A stretch of DNA of 60,697 nt from Rhodanobacter sp. Lineage in GTDB: Bacteria; Pseudomonadota; Gammaproteobacteria; Xanthomonadales; Rhodanobacteraceae. Positions 9,268 through 18,224 of this stretch are shown in pieces. A program made the translations under genes and the position numbers. The notes beneath the pieces are model-generated. The model saw nothing but the letters and a program-made list of their open reading frames with translations. It did no database searches and was not told the origin of the DNA. The stretch covers positions 1-60,697 of the forward strand of contig SCRO01000029.1 in assembly GCA_004298505.1 (NCBI GenBank), written 5' to 3'. Numbering within the stretch: position 1 is the first letter of the stretch; every line of letters starts with the position of its first letter.

Positions 9268-10717
9268 TGCATGGAAGTCCTGGCGTGCGCCATCGATCGG
9301 CACGCGCCCGACCCTGCTGTATACCCTGATGGCGCTGCTCGCCGTGGCGCTCTTTGCCGGCATCACCGATTGGGGTCTGGCCACCAATTTCAGCCGTGCG
9401 CAGGTGCGCTTCCTGCAATCGAAGGTGGCGGAGTTGCAGACCGATCTGGACGAGGCCAACGGTGCCCCACAGGCACTGCTGGCAGAGATTGCCAGGGAAA
9501 CCGGGACATCCCGGTTGCGCCAGTACCAGGCGCGGGTACTGGATGCCACCGGCAAGATCCTGGGCGGGACCCCGGGCATGGCCGATGCGTTGCCAGCGCG
9601 AGCATTCCCCGCGCCCGGCAAGACGCCGTGGTCGGTCAAGCAGGTGCTGGCCAAACAGCGCGTGTATGTGCTCGCTTCGATACCGCTGGCCGGTCACGGT
9701 GGTGCGCCGCCCGTGCAACTGCAGGTCGCGCTTGATGTGACGCGTGATGCCGGCGTGCTGACCGACTTCCGTCGCGCACTGGTACTTTCCTTTCTGTTGC
9801 TGGCGCCGTTGCTGCTGCTGGTGGGTCGCTGGATTGCCGCCCGTGGCTTGGCGCCGTTGCGGCGCATCACCGGGGCCGCGCGCTCGATTACCCCGGCAGA
9901 CTTGTCGGCCAGGTTGTCTCTGACGCCGCCCTGGCCGAACGAACTCGATGAGTTGGTGCAGGTTTTCAACGCCATGCTTGCTCGCATCGAAGAGGCGTTC
10001 GGACGGCTGTCGCGCTTTTCCGCCGACCTCGCGCACGAGTTGCGTACGCCGCTGGCCAACTTGAGTGGAGAGCTGGAGGTGTGCTTGATGCGTCCGCGCC
10101 GCGCCGATGACTATCGCGCCGCGCTGGAATCGGGCCTGGAAGAATGTCGGCGGCTGCATGTACTGATCGAGAACCTGCTGTTCATGGCGCGCGCCGAACA
10201 CGCGGAGCAGGCCCTGCGCTGCGAGAGCCTGGAAGCCAAGCAGGTGTGCACCTGGGTGGTCGAGCAGCTTGCGTCGGGAGCGACCGCACGTGGCGTGCGC
10301 CTCGACATTCGTGGCGATGCCGCGCTGCAGGCTGACCCGATGTTGTTCCGGCAGGCCCTGGCCAATCTTCTGAGCAACGCCATTCGCCACTCCGGATCCG
10401 GCACTGCAGTGCAGATCTGCATTGCCAACGTGGCAGGCGGCGTCGAGGTCCGCATGTGCGATCAGGGCGAGGGCATCGAGGCACGACACCTGCCGCATCT
10501 TTTCGATCGCTTCTATCAGGTAGACAGCGCACGTCAACGAGGTGCCGGGCAAGGCACCGGACTGGGCCTGTCGATCGTCAAGGCGATTGTCGACCTGCAT
10601 GGCGGCGAGGTGCGCGTAGAGAGTGTGCGCGGCGCGGGTACCACGGTGAGCATGCGTTTTCCGTCGAGCGCGATGCCAACGCGAGGCCTGCCTTCGGATC
10701 AGTCGCATGAGAGCTGA
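9257..10717 (+). CDS. Heavy-metal sensor histidine kinase (CusS-like)
   Basis: A 486-aa membrane kinase starting at the ATG at 9257 (MRIDAWKSW), translationally coupled to the regulator. Two transmembrane helices (about 20-38 and 175-198) flank a periplasmic sensor of roughly 135 residues. HAMP follows, then the H-box FSADLAHELRTPLANL, the N-box NLLSNAIRHS, the F-box FDRFYQVD and the G-box GTGLGLSIV. All catalytic motifs are intact. It should phosphorylate the adjacent regulator on periplasmic metal stress. Confidence 0.92.
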   Translation: MRIDAWKSWRAPSIGTRPTLLYTLMALLAVALFAGITDWGLATNFSRAQVRFLQSKVAELQTDLDEANGAPQALLAEIARETGTSRLRQYQARVLDATGKILGGTPGMADALPARAFPAPGKTPWSVKQVLAKQRVYVLASIPLAGHGGAPPVQLQVALDVTRDAGVLTDFRRALVLSFLLLAPLLLLVGRWIAARGLAPLRRITGAARSITPADLSARLSLTPPWPNELDELVQVFNAMLARIEEAFGRLSRFSADLAHELRTPLANLSGELEVCLMRPRRADDYRAALESGLEECRRLHVLIENLLFMARAEHAEQALRCESLEAKQVCTWVVEQLASGATARGVRLDIRGDAALQADPMLFRQALANLLSNAIRHSGSGTAVQICIANVAGGVEVRMCDQGEGIEARHLPHLFDRFYQVDSARQRGAGQGTGLGLSIVKAIVDLHGGEVRVESVRGAGTTVSMRFPSSAMPTRGLPSDQSHES

Positions 10718-11216
10718 TTGGGCCCTCATGCTGCATCGGGCGTTTCGCGCCGGAGTGATACTCAAGGGTGTGGATGGCGTGCTGGAATTGCTTGGCGGCG
10801 GCGCACTGCTGCTGACTGCTCAACCGTCGATCCGGCACGCGGTGAGCTGGCTGACCCAGGCGGAGCTGGTCGAGGATCCCGGTGATTTTGTCGCCAACCA
10901 TCTGGTTCAGCTGGTGCACCACCTTTCCATCGGCACGCAGCATTTCGCTGGCATTTACTTGATTGCACATGGCGCAATCAAGGTCGGCATGGTGGCCGGG
11001 CTGTTGCGCGAATCGCGCTGGTCGTTTCCGCTGGCACTGGTGCTGCTGACGGCCTTCATCGGCTACCAGTGCTACCGGCTGACGCAGACGGCCTCGATAC
11101 CACTCGCTCTGCTCACCGTGATTGATGTTCTGGTGGTACTGCTGATCGCGCGGGAGTGGCAAGAGCATGGTCATCGCGGTCATGAGCCGCCGCCGGGCGA
11201 CACACCTCGACGCTGA
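10707..11216 (+). CDS. DUF2127 membrane protein
   Basis: A 169-aa protein with about four hydrophobic helices, starting MRADWALMLHRAFRAGVIL and overlapping the kinase by 11 bp; a second ATG at 10728 is also possible. The core (FRAG-ILKGVDGVLELLGG, then GIYLIAHGAIKVGMVAGLLR) matches the DUF2127 family. No function is established. Its coupling to the kinase suggests co-expression, but a role in metal sensing would be inference. Confidence 0.8.
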   Translation: MRADWALMLHRAFRAGVILKGVDGVLELLGGGALLLTAQPSIRHAVSWLTQAELVEDPGDFVANHLVQLVHHLSIGTQHFAGIYLIAHGAIKVGMVAGLLRESRWSFPLALVLLTAFIGYQCYRLTQTASIPLALLTVIDVLVVLLIAREWQEHGHRGHEPPPGDTPRR

Positions 11217-11288
11217 ACTCTGCGTCCGCGCACGACACCTTCGCCGTTGGCGCTGCCGAGCGAATCACCACCGAGACAGAGTCCGCAG

Positions 11289-11304
11289 ATGACAGGATTG
11301 TCAT
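11289..11304 (+). promoter_or_regulatory. CusR-like box and leaderless promoter of first cusC
   Basis: The sequence ATGACAGGATTGTCAT is a perfect inverted repeat with a four-base centre. It has the geometry of the E. coli CusR box (ATGACA-N4-TGTCAT). A -10-like TAGGCT lies at 11338-11343; +1 would then fall on 11350, which is the A of the cusC start codon, and the box centre would be at about -53.5. No Shine-Dalgarno precedes that ATG. The cognate-looking regulator is encoded just upstream at 8587. Confidence 0.6.
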
Positions 11305-11349
11305 CCAACCGATCGGCTTTCATCCGGATCGCCCGACTAGGCTGGTCCC

Positions 11350-12798
11350 ATGAAAATGCTTGCCACCCGCTCGCTCATGGCCGGACTGCTGTCGCTGGCA
11401 CTGGCCGGATGCGCCGCCGTGCCCGCCCGGCACACCCCGGATTTGCGCCAACAAGCGCGGGTGCTGGCATCGCGGCAACTGGATGATGCCGGTCTTGCCG
11501 CCGCCGAGGCGCGCATGGGTTTGCCGGCCACGACCGGTGCTACCTGGACGCCGGATCGCATCACGGTCGCGGCCTGGTATCTCGATCCGGCGCTGGCATC
11601 GGCACGCGCCGCCGCCAACCGCGCCGCCGCCGATGCCGCGGTCGCCGCCCAACGCCGCAATCCCACGCTGCAACTGAGTCCCGAGAAGGTGTACAGCGGA
11701 GTCACCACCGCGGCCCCGTGGACGGTAGGTGTCGCACTGCTGCTGCCGCTGCTGCATCCCGGTGAGGCGGCGGCCCGGCGTGAGGTGGCCACCGCCGCTA
11801 CCGCCGCCGCCCGTGACCAGCTCGCGCTGGCGGTGTGGCAGAGCCGCGCGCGGGTGCTGGCTGCCTTGCGTGGAACCCTGCTGGCGCGCCAGGCGCAAGC
11901 CTTTGCCATGCGCGTCGTGCAGGACCGCCGAGCCTACCTGCACAATGTGCGCCAGCGCGTGCTGGCCGGCGCCGACGCGCGCGACACCGAGCTTGTCGCC
12001 GAACTCGAACTGCAGCGTGCCGAGGCGGGCCTGGCCGACCGGCGTGCCCGGCGTGACGCGGCAGAGCAGTCGCTCGCCGCGGTGCTCGGCCTGCCCTGGT
12101 CGGCCCTGGCCGATGCCCGGCTTGGCTGGCCCGATCTGGATACGCCACCGGCACCGGCGGCACTGCCGGCCAGCGCGCTGGCCGAGGACGCGGCATGGAA
12201 CCGGCTGGACCTGGCGGTGTTGCTGCAGCGCTACCGCGTCAGTGAGGCGCAGTTGCGCCTCGCCGCGGGCACCCGCTACCCGGCCGTGTCGGTGGCACCG
12301 GGCTACAAGTACGACCGTGGCGATCGTCTGTTTACGTTCGGCCTGAATGTCGAGCTGCCGCTGTTCCACGGTGCCGGAGCGCGGATCAAGGCGGCCGTCG
12401 CCGCCCGCAACGAAGCCGCCGCGAACGTCCGTGCGCGGCAGCTGACGATACTCAATGCGCTGGATGCCGCGCGCGCCGACTATGCCGGTCGCTATGCCGC
12501 CTGGCAGCAGATGCAGGCCGCCGCCAGGATGGCCCGGTTGACCGCCGCGCGGGCGCAGGCGCAGCGATTGTCCGGCCAGATCGGCCGTGGCGCCGAGCTG
12601 TCCAGCCGGGTCGCGGCCTCGGCGGCGGCGCTGGCGGCCAACGATGCGTTGTCGCGCGCCCTGGATTCGCTCGGCCATCTCGAGGACGTATTGCAGCATC
12701 CGATCTGGCCCGCGAGCCGGCTCACGCACCTGCCGACCAGCGCCTCCCCTTCCCCTGCGATATCTGCCGACGAGGCTTCCCATGCGCACCGCTCCTGA
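11350..12798 (+). CDS. CusC/CzcC-type outer-membrane efflux lipoprotein
   Basis: A 482-aa TolC-superfamily protein, the outer-membrane duct of an RND system. Residues 1-21 form a lipoprotein signal with LAGC at the lipobox. Two long Ala-rich alpha-helical repeats typical of OEP follow. It starts at the ATG at 11350 with no Shine-Dalgarno, consistent with a leaderless mRNA. Its 3' end overlaps the next gene by 17 bp. It is first in the operon cusC, cusB, cusA. Confidence 0.85.
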   Translation: MKMLATRSLMAGLLSLALAGCAAVPARHTPDLRQQARVLASRQLDDAGLAAAEARMGLPATTGATWTPDRITVAAWYLDPALASARAAANRAAADAAVAAQRRNPTLQLSPEKVYSGVTTAAPWTVGVALLLPLLHPGEAAARREVATAATAAARDQLALAVWQSRARVLAALRGTLLARQAQAFAMRVVQDRRAYLHNVRQRVLAGADARDTELVAELELQRAEAGLADRRARRDAAEQSLAAVLGLPWSALADARLGWPDLDTPPAPAALPASALAEDAAWNRLDLAVLLQRYRVSEAQLRLAAGTRYPAVSVAPGYKYDRGDRLFTFGLNVELPLFHGAGARIKAAVAARNEAAANVRARQLTILNALDAARADYAGRYAAWQQMQAAARMARLTAARAQAQRLSGQIGRGAELSSRVAASAAALAANDALSRALDSLGHLEDVLQHPIWPASRLTHLPTSASPSPAISADEASHAHRS

Positions 12799-13780
12799 CT
12801 GGCGCCGCTACACGGCAACCCTGGCCTGCATCGGCCTGGCATGCTCACTCGCGACCCCGCTGCGGGCCGCGATGACCGGCACGGTGGTGTTGACACCGGC
12901 CAGCGTGAGCGCCAGCGGCATCCAGCTGGCCACGCTGGCAGCCGCCACGCGGACAGCCCAGGTGCAGGGCGTGGCCACGGTGCTGGACCCGCAACCGCTG
13001 CTGGCGCTGGCCGCCCATCTGCAGTCGGTGCAGGCCCGGCTCCGCGCCGCCGATGCCGCCGCGGCCGCGGCCGACGCGCAGGCCAAACGTTCGCAGGCGC
13101 TTTATCGCCAGGGGGAGAATGCTTCGCTGCGTGACATGCAGGCTGCCCAGGCGGCGGCGGCGGCCGCCCGCGCGCAACGCATGGTGGCGCGCGCCGAAGC
13201 CGCCGCCGCACGCAGCGGGGCGCGCCCGCAATGGGGGGCGGTACTGGCACGGATGGCCAGCTCCGGCCCGCAGGCGCTGAGCGAGTTTGCCGATGGCCGC
13301 GCCAGCCTGCTCGAGGTGGCCTTGCCGAACGGCACACCGGCGCCGGCCGGCAACACCATCCGCATCAGCAACGCTGACGGCGTGTCGCTGCAGGCGATCC
13401 TGCTCGGCCCATCGCCGCGCACCGATGCCGTGGTGCAAGGCCCGACCTTTTTCTATCGCACCACGGCACCGGGGCTGCGCAGTGGCCAGCGCATGGATGC
13501 CACCGTGCCGCTGGGTGCGGCGTCACATCAGGGTGTGGACGTGCCGACCGCCGCCGTGATCTGGTACGCCGGGCTCCCCTGGGCCTACGTGGAAACCGGC
13601 AGCGGGCATTTCCAGCGTCGCCCGCTGCAGCAGCAACGCGATGCGCAGGGCTGGTTCCAGGCAGGCGGCTTCCATCCCGGTGACAAGGTTGTCGTGCGCG
13701 GCGGCGAACTACTGCTGTCGCAGGAAATGCAGCCGCCACCGGGTGCCGCCAAACCGGCGGGAGATGGCGACGATGATTGA
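12782..13780 (+). CDS. RND membrane-fusion (CusB/CzcB-type) protein
   Basis: A 332-aa periplasmic adaptor starting at the ATG at 12782 (MRTAPDWRRY), with an export signal ending near AALRAA (about residue 34). A barrel-sandwich hybrid, a long Ala-rich helical hairpin (about 75-140, AADAAAAAADAQAKRSQAL) and a C-terminal barrel follow. It is short for a CusB and lacks the Cys/His-rich heavy-metal-binding domain seen in the second system's adaptor. The overlap with cusC implies translational coupling. Confidence 0.82.
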   Translation: MRTAPDWRRYTATLACIGLACSLATPLRAAMTGTVVLTPASVSASGIQLATLAAATRTAQVQGVATVLDPQPLLALAAHLQSVQARLRAADAAAAAADAQAKRSQALYRQGENASLRDMQAAQAAAAAARAQRMVARAEAAAARSGARPQWGAVLARMASSGPQALSEFADGRASLLEVALPNGTPAPAGNTIRISNADGVSLQAILLGPSPRTDAVVQGPTFFYRTTAPGLRSGQRMDATVPLGAASHQGVDVPTAAVIWYAGLPWAYVETGSGHFQRRPLQQQRDAQGWFQAGGFHPGDKVVVRGGELLLSQEMQPPPGAAKPAGDGDDD

Positions 13781-13870
13781 GTTTCATGCCACTGCGTGTG
13801 CCAGCGTATTGCGCCTTCGGGCGTGGCCCTGGGCCGCGCCAAACGGTCATCAAGCCGGCCTGCCATCGCC

Positions 13871-16800
13871 ATGTTGAACGCGATCGTCCGCACCGTCATC
13901 CGCTTTCGCGGCGTCACGATTGCGCTCGCCGTGCTGGCCGTGGCCTATGGTGTGCTCGCGCTGGGCCGGGCCCGGCTCGACGTGTTCCCCGAGTTTGCGC
14001 CGCCGCAGGCGATCGTGCAGACCGAAGTCCCCGGCTTCTCGCCGCTACAGGTGGAAACCCTGGTCACCCAGCGGATCGAGAATTCGCTGGCCGGCGCCAA
14101 AGACCTGGTGAACATGCGTTCGAAGTCGCTGCAGGGACTGTCGATGATCACCCTGACCTTTCGCGCCGGCAGCCATCTCTCCGAGGTGCGCCAGACCGTC
14201 AGCGAACGCTTGCAACGTACCGCCGCCGAGTTGCCGGGCGCCGCCAGGGCGCCGGTGCTGCTGCCGCTGTCGTCATCGGCCGGCATCGTGCTGACGATCG
14301 GCATCAGCTCGCCAGCGCTGACGCCGATGCAGTTGCGCACGCTGGCCGACTGGACGCTGAAGCCGCAGTTGCTGGGCGTGCCCGGCGTGTCCGACGTGAA
14401 CGTGTTCGGCGGCGCCCTGCGTCAATTGCAGATCCAGGTGAATCCGCAGGCGCTGGCGCGCTACGGGCTGTCGTTCCAGGATGTGATCGCGGCGGCCAGG
14501 CGGGCCACCGGCCAAACCGGTGGCGGCTTCGTCTCGAATGCGAATCAGCGCATCGTGCTGGCACCGACCGGCATGGCGGTGACCCCGGCCGAAGTCGCGG
14601 CGGTGGCACTGCGCAGTCGCGATGGTGCGGTGTTGCGACTGGGCGACGTCGCCACGGTAAGCAACGGCGCCGCGCCGGCGGTGGGCGCCGCCTCGATCAT
14701 GGGCAAGAGCGGCGTGATGCTGGTGATCGACGAGCAGTACGGCGCCGATACCGTTCGCGTTACCCAGGCACTGGATCAGAAACTGCGGGCGCTGCAACCG
14801 GCACTGACGACCCGGCAGGTCACACTCTATCCGGCACTGTTTCGGCCTGCCAACTTCATCCATGCAGCGGTGAATCACCTGCGCGATGCCTTGCTGATCG
14901 GCGCGGCCCTGGTCATCGTGGTGTTGTTCGTGTTCCTGCGCAATGCACGCGCGGCGCTGATCTCGGCGGTGGCAATTCCGTTGTCGCTGCTCACCGCCGT
15001 GGTGGTGCTGGAGCGCTTCGGGCTGGGGCTCAACACGATGACCCTGGGCGGGCTGGCGATCGCCATCGGCGAGGTAGTCGACGATGCGATCATCGATGTG
15101 GAGAACATCGTACGGCGCTTGCGGCTTAACCGGCTGCAGGCGTCGCCGCTCCCGGCCGCGAAGGTGGTGTTGGCGGCCTCGCTGGAAGTGCGCAGCGCGG
15201 TGGTCTACGCCACCTTCATCGTGGCCCTGGTGTTCGTGCCGGTGCTGACCTTGTCCGGTGTCGCCGGCAGCCTGTTCGCGCCGCTCGGCATAGCCTACAT
15301 CGCGTCGATCATGGCCTCGCTGCTGGTGGCACTGAGCGTGACGCCGGCGCTGGCCCTGCTGCTGCTTCGCGGTAGCGAAGAAGCCCCCGAGCCACGAATC
15401 CAGCAAGCCATCAAGCAGCGTTATGCACGATGGCTGACGCGCATGGAAGGCCATCCACGGGCCATCCCGGTGCTGGTTGCCGTGCTGTGCGTGGCCTCGC
15501 TGCTGGTGCTGCCGTTGCTGCAAGGCCAGTTCCTGCCGCAGCTGCGCGAAGGCCATTACATCGTGCACATGCGACTGGCGCCCGGCGCCTCGCTGCAGGC
15601 GTCACAGGATCTCGGCACGCATGTCGCCCAGTCGTTGCTGGGCATTCCAGGCGTGCGTTCGGTGGCGCAACGCACCGGCCGGGCAACCCGGGTGGCCGAC
15701 CCTTCACCCGCATTTGCCAATGAGTTCGAGGTCGATCTGAAGCCGCTGTCCGGCTCGGGACAACAGCGCGTGCTCAATCAAATCCAGCAACGTCTGAGCG
15801 CATTCACCGGCGCCAGCTTTTCCGCCAACACCTTCCTGACCGAACGCATTCACGAGACGATGTCCGGCTATACCTCGCCGCTGGTGCTATCGATCTATGG
15901 CAACAACCTCGATCAACTGGACCGCACGGCGCAGCAGGCGGTCGCGATCCTGTCCAAGCTGCCGGGTGCGGGCAATGTGCAGGTCGCCGCGCCGCAAGGT
16001 GAGCCGCAACTGTCGATCCGCCTGCGCAACGACGTGCTGGCGCAGTACGGCATCGCCCCGGCCGACGTATTGCAGACGCTGCAGACCGCGTATGCCGGGC
16101 TGCGCGTGGGGCAGGTGCTCGACGGCAGCCGCGTGTTCGATGTCGAGGTGATCCTGCCACCGGCGATGCGCAAGAGCCCGATCGGGGTCGGCCAACTACC
16201 GATCGCCGCGCCCGACGGCCGGCACTGGCCGCTGTCCGCCCTGGCGGATATTTCGATGAGCCAGGGACGCTACATGATCCTGCATGCGGGTGGTCAGCGG
16301 GTTCAGGTCATCACGATTCAGCTGCACGGGGTCAACGCGGGTGTTTTCACCGGGCGCGCGCAAAAGGCCTTGGCACAGGGCATGAAATGGCCCGCCGGCA
16401 CCTACCCGGTATTCGGCGGCGATGCCGCGGCGCAGGCGGCTGCCACCCATCAGTTGCTGCTGCACAGTGCACTGGCCGCGGCCGGCGTGGTGATCCTGCT
16501 GTTCCTGGCCTTGCGCCGCATGCGCAGCGTGAGCCTGGTGCTGCTGAACCTGCCGTTTGCGCTGGTCGGCGGCGTACTCGTGGTGCTGCTCATGGGCGGC
16601 ACCTTGACCCTCGGCGGGCTGGTCGGTTTTGTCACCTTGTTCGGTATCAGCGTGCGCAACTCGATCATGCTGGTAGCGCATTATCGCCATCTGGTCGAAG
16701 TCGAAGGCGAGCCGTGGAACCTGCACACGGTCAGGCGCGGCGCCGCCGAACGGCTGGTGCCGATCCTGATGACCGCGCTGGTCACCGCGCTTGGTCTGGC

Positions 16801-16990
16801 GCCGCTGGCACTGACTTCGGGCGCGCCGGGCAACGAGATCGAAGGACCGATGGCGGCGGTGATCCTCGGTGGCCTGCTTACCTCCACCGCGCTCAACCTG
16901 CTGGTGCTGCCGACGCTGGCAGGTCGCTGGCTGGACTTCTCCCACCTCGACGATGCCCCGCCTGAGGCAATGGCCGCGGAGCAATTATGA
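13871..16990 (+). CDS. Heavy-metal RND efflux pump, VDD variant (CusA/CzcA-like)
   Basis: A 1039-aa inner-membrane proton-driven exporter. I chose the ATG at 13871 (MLNAIVRTVIRFRG) over a GTG at 13796 because family members begin just before the first helix. About twelve helices and two large periplasmic loops are present. Transmembrane helix 4 reads GGLAIAIGEVVDDAIIDVEN, with an acidic pair (VDD), where classical CusA proteins such as the one at 25162 have GAMVDGAIVMIEN. So this belongs to a different HME subgroup, and metal specificity should not be copied from CusA. It ends 7 bp before the EamA gene. Confidence 0.88.
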   Translation: MLNAIVRTVIRFRGVTIALAVLAVAYGVLALGRARLDVFPEFAPPQAIVQTEVPGFSPLQVETLVTQRIENSLAGAKDLVNMRSKSLQGLSMITLTFRAGSHLSEVRQTVSERLQRTAAELPGAARAPVLLPLSSSAGIVLTIGISSPALTPMQLRTLADWTLKPQLLGVPGVSDVNVFGGALRQLQIQVNPQALARYGLSFQDVIAAARRATGQTGGGFVSNANQRIVLAPTGMAVTPAEVAAVALRSRDGAVLRLGDVATVSNGAAPAVGAASIMGKSGVMLVIDEQYGADTVRVTQALDQKLRALQPALTTRQVTLYPALFRPANFIHAAVNHLRDALLIGAALVIVVLFVFLRNARAALISAVAIPLSLLTAVVVLERFGLGLNTMTLGGLAIAIGEVVDDAIIDVENIVRRLRLNRLQASPLPAAKVVLAASLEVRSAVVYATFIVALVFVPVLTLSGVAGSLFAPLGIAYIASIMASLLVALSVTPALALLLLRGSEEAPEPRIQQAIKQRYARWLTRMEGHPRAIPVLVAVLCVASLLVLPLLQGQFLPQLREGHYIVHMRLAPGASLQASQDLGTHVAQSLLGIPGVRSVAQRTGRATRVADPSPAFANEFEVDLKPLSGSGQQRVLNQIQQRLSAFTGASFSANTFLTERIHETMSGYTSPLVLSIYGNNLDQLDRTAQQAVAILSKLPGAGNVQVAAPQGEPQLSIRLRNDVLAQYGIAPADVLQTLQTAYAGLRVGQVLDGSRVFDVEVILPPAMRKSPIGVGQLPIAAPDGRHWPLSALADISMSQGRYMILHAGGQRVQVITIQLHGVNAGVFTGRAQKALAQGMKWPAGTYPVFGGDAAAQAAATHQLLLHSALAAAGVVILLFLALRRMRSVSLVLLNLPFALVGGVLVVLLMGGTLTLGGLVGFVTLFGISVRNSIMLVAHYRHLVEVEGEPWNLHTVRRGAAERLVPILMTALVTALGLAPLALTSGAPGNEIEGPMAAVILGGLLTSTALNLLVLPTLAGRWLDFSHLDDAPPEAMAAEQL

Positions 16991-16997
16991 TCAGCGC

Positions 16998-18068
16998 ATG
17001 AAGCACTCACAACGCGCCCATTTTCGCTCCATCGTGCAGGCACTGGCGGCAGCTGCCTTGTTCGGCTTGAGCACGCCGCTGGCCAAACTGCTGGTGGGCA
17101 CGATCCCTCCGCTGATGCTGGCCGGGCTGCTGTACGTGGGCTCGGGACTTGGGCTTTCGCTGTGGCTATTGCTGCGCAGACTGTCTCGCCAGCCCGCAAT
17201 CGAGGCTCCGCTGGCACGCCGGGATATGCCGTGGCTTGCCGGCGCGGTGCTGTTCGGCGGCGTGCTGGGTCCGATCCTGCTGATGCTGGGGCTGGCGCAA
17301 ACTCAGGCATCGACTGCCTCGTTGCTGCTGAACCTGGAAAGCGTGTTGACGGCGGTGCTCGCCTGGGTCGTGTTTCGCGAGAACGTGGATCGACGCGTGT
17401 TCCTGGGCATGCTGGCGATCGTCGCTGGCAGCGTGCTGCTGTCCTGGCAACGCCAGCGCGGCAGCGAGGTGCCGTGGGGCGCCCTGGCAATCGCCGGCGC
17501 GTGCCTGTGCTGGGCGATCGACAACAACCTGACGCGACCAGTGGCCAGTGGCGACCCGGTGCAAATCGCCGCGATCAAGGGTGCTGTGGCCGGCGCGATC
17601 ACGCTTACGCTCGCGCTCGTCGCGGGCTACCACTTGCCCGCTGCAATGCCGTTGCTGGCCACCGGCGTGCTCGGTTTCATCGGCTACGGGCTGAGCCTGG
17701 TGCTGTTCGTACTCGCCCTGCGCAACCTGGGCACCGCGCGCACCGGCGCGTATTTTTCTACCGCGCCATTCGTCGGTGCCGGCCTGTCGCTATTGCTGCT
17801 TGCCGAGCACCCGTCGGTCACGTTCTGGCTGGCCGGCGCGCTGATGGCGGTGGGGGTGTGGCTGCACGTCAGCGAGCGCCACGCGCACCTGCACACCCAC
17901 GAGGCGCTGGCGCACAACCACCGCCATTATCACGACGAGCACCATCAGCACGTCCACGACTTCCCATGGGACGGCACGGAACCGCACACCCATCCTCACC
18001 TGCATGAACCGCTCGTGCACAGCCATCCGCACTATCCGGACATCCACCACCGTCACCGGCACGCCTGA
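16998..18068 (+). CDS. EamA/DMT transporter with His-rich C-terminal tail
   Basis: A 356-aa inner-membrane protein starting at the ATG at 16998 (MKHSQRAHFRS). Ten hydrophobic helices in two EamA repeats occupy about residues 12-292. The last 60 residues are soluble and extremely His-rich (for example HDEHHQHVHDF and HPHYPDIHHRHRHA), which suggests binding of zinc, nickel, cobalt or copper. It follows the RND pump by 7 bp, so it probably belongs to the same metal operon. Similar His-tailed DMT proteins are known to me from other genomes; the substrate is not established. Confidence 0.85.
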   Translation: MKHSQRAHFRSIVQALAAAALFGLSTPLAKLLVGTIPPLMLAGLLYVGSGLGLSLWLLLRRLSRQPAIEAPLARRDMPWLAGAVLFGGVLGPILLMLGLAQTQASTASLLLNLESVLTAVLAWVVFRENVDRRVFLGMLAIVAGSVLLSWQRQRGSEVPWGALAIAGACLCWAIDNNLTRPVASGDPVQIAAIKGAVAGAITLTLALVAGYHLPAAMPLLATGVLGFIGYGLSLVLFVLALRNLGTARTGAYFSTAPFVGAGLSLLLLAEHPSVTFWLAGALMAVGVWLHVSERHAHLHTHEALAHNHRHYHDEHHQHVHDFPWDGTEPHTHPHLHEPLVHSHPHYPDIHHRHRHA

Positions 18069-18224
18069 AGAGTCCGCGGGACAAGCACCGGGCATCGAGC
18101 GCCCGGACCCGACTGCCCGAAACACTCCACGCAGTGTGCCGGCTGAAACAATGCGATACCGTGTCGAGCGGCACGCCTCCTTGCGTTCCCCTACCTGTAT
18201 TGTCAGTCTCCAACCAGGGCGACC

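Noticed and set aside
14273..15568. Long reverse open frame (431 codons) opposite the first RND pump
   Set aside because: It is rich in Gln, His and Arg, has no fold, and mirrors the GC-rich codons of the pump. The same holds for long reverse frames at 9107-10765, 11320-12789 and 7551-8501 and forward frames at 1257-2426 and 52738-54669.
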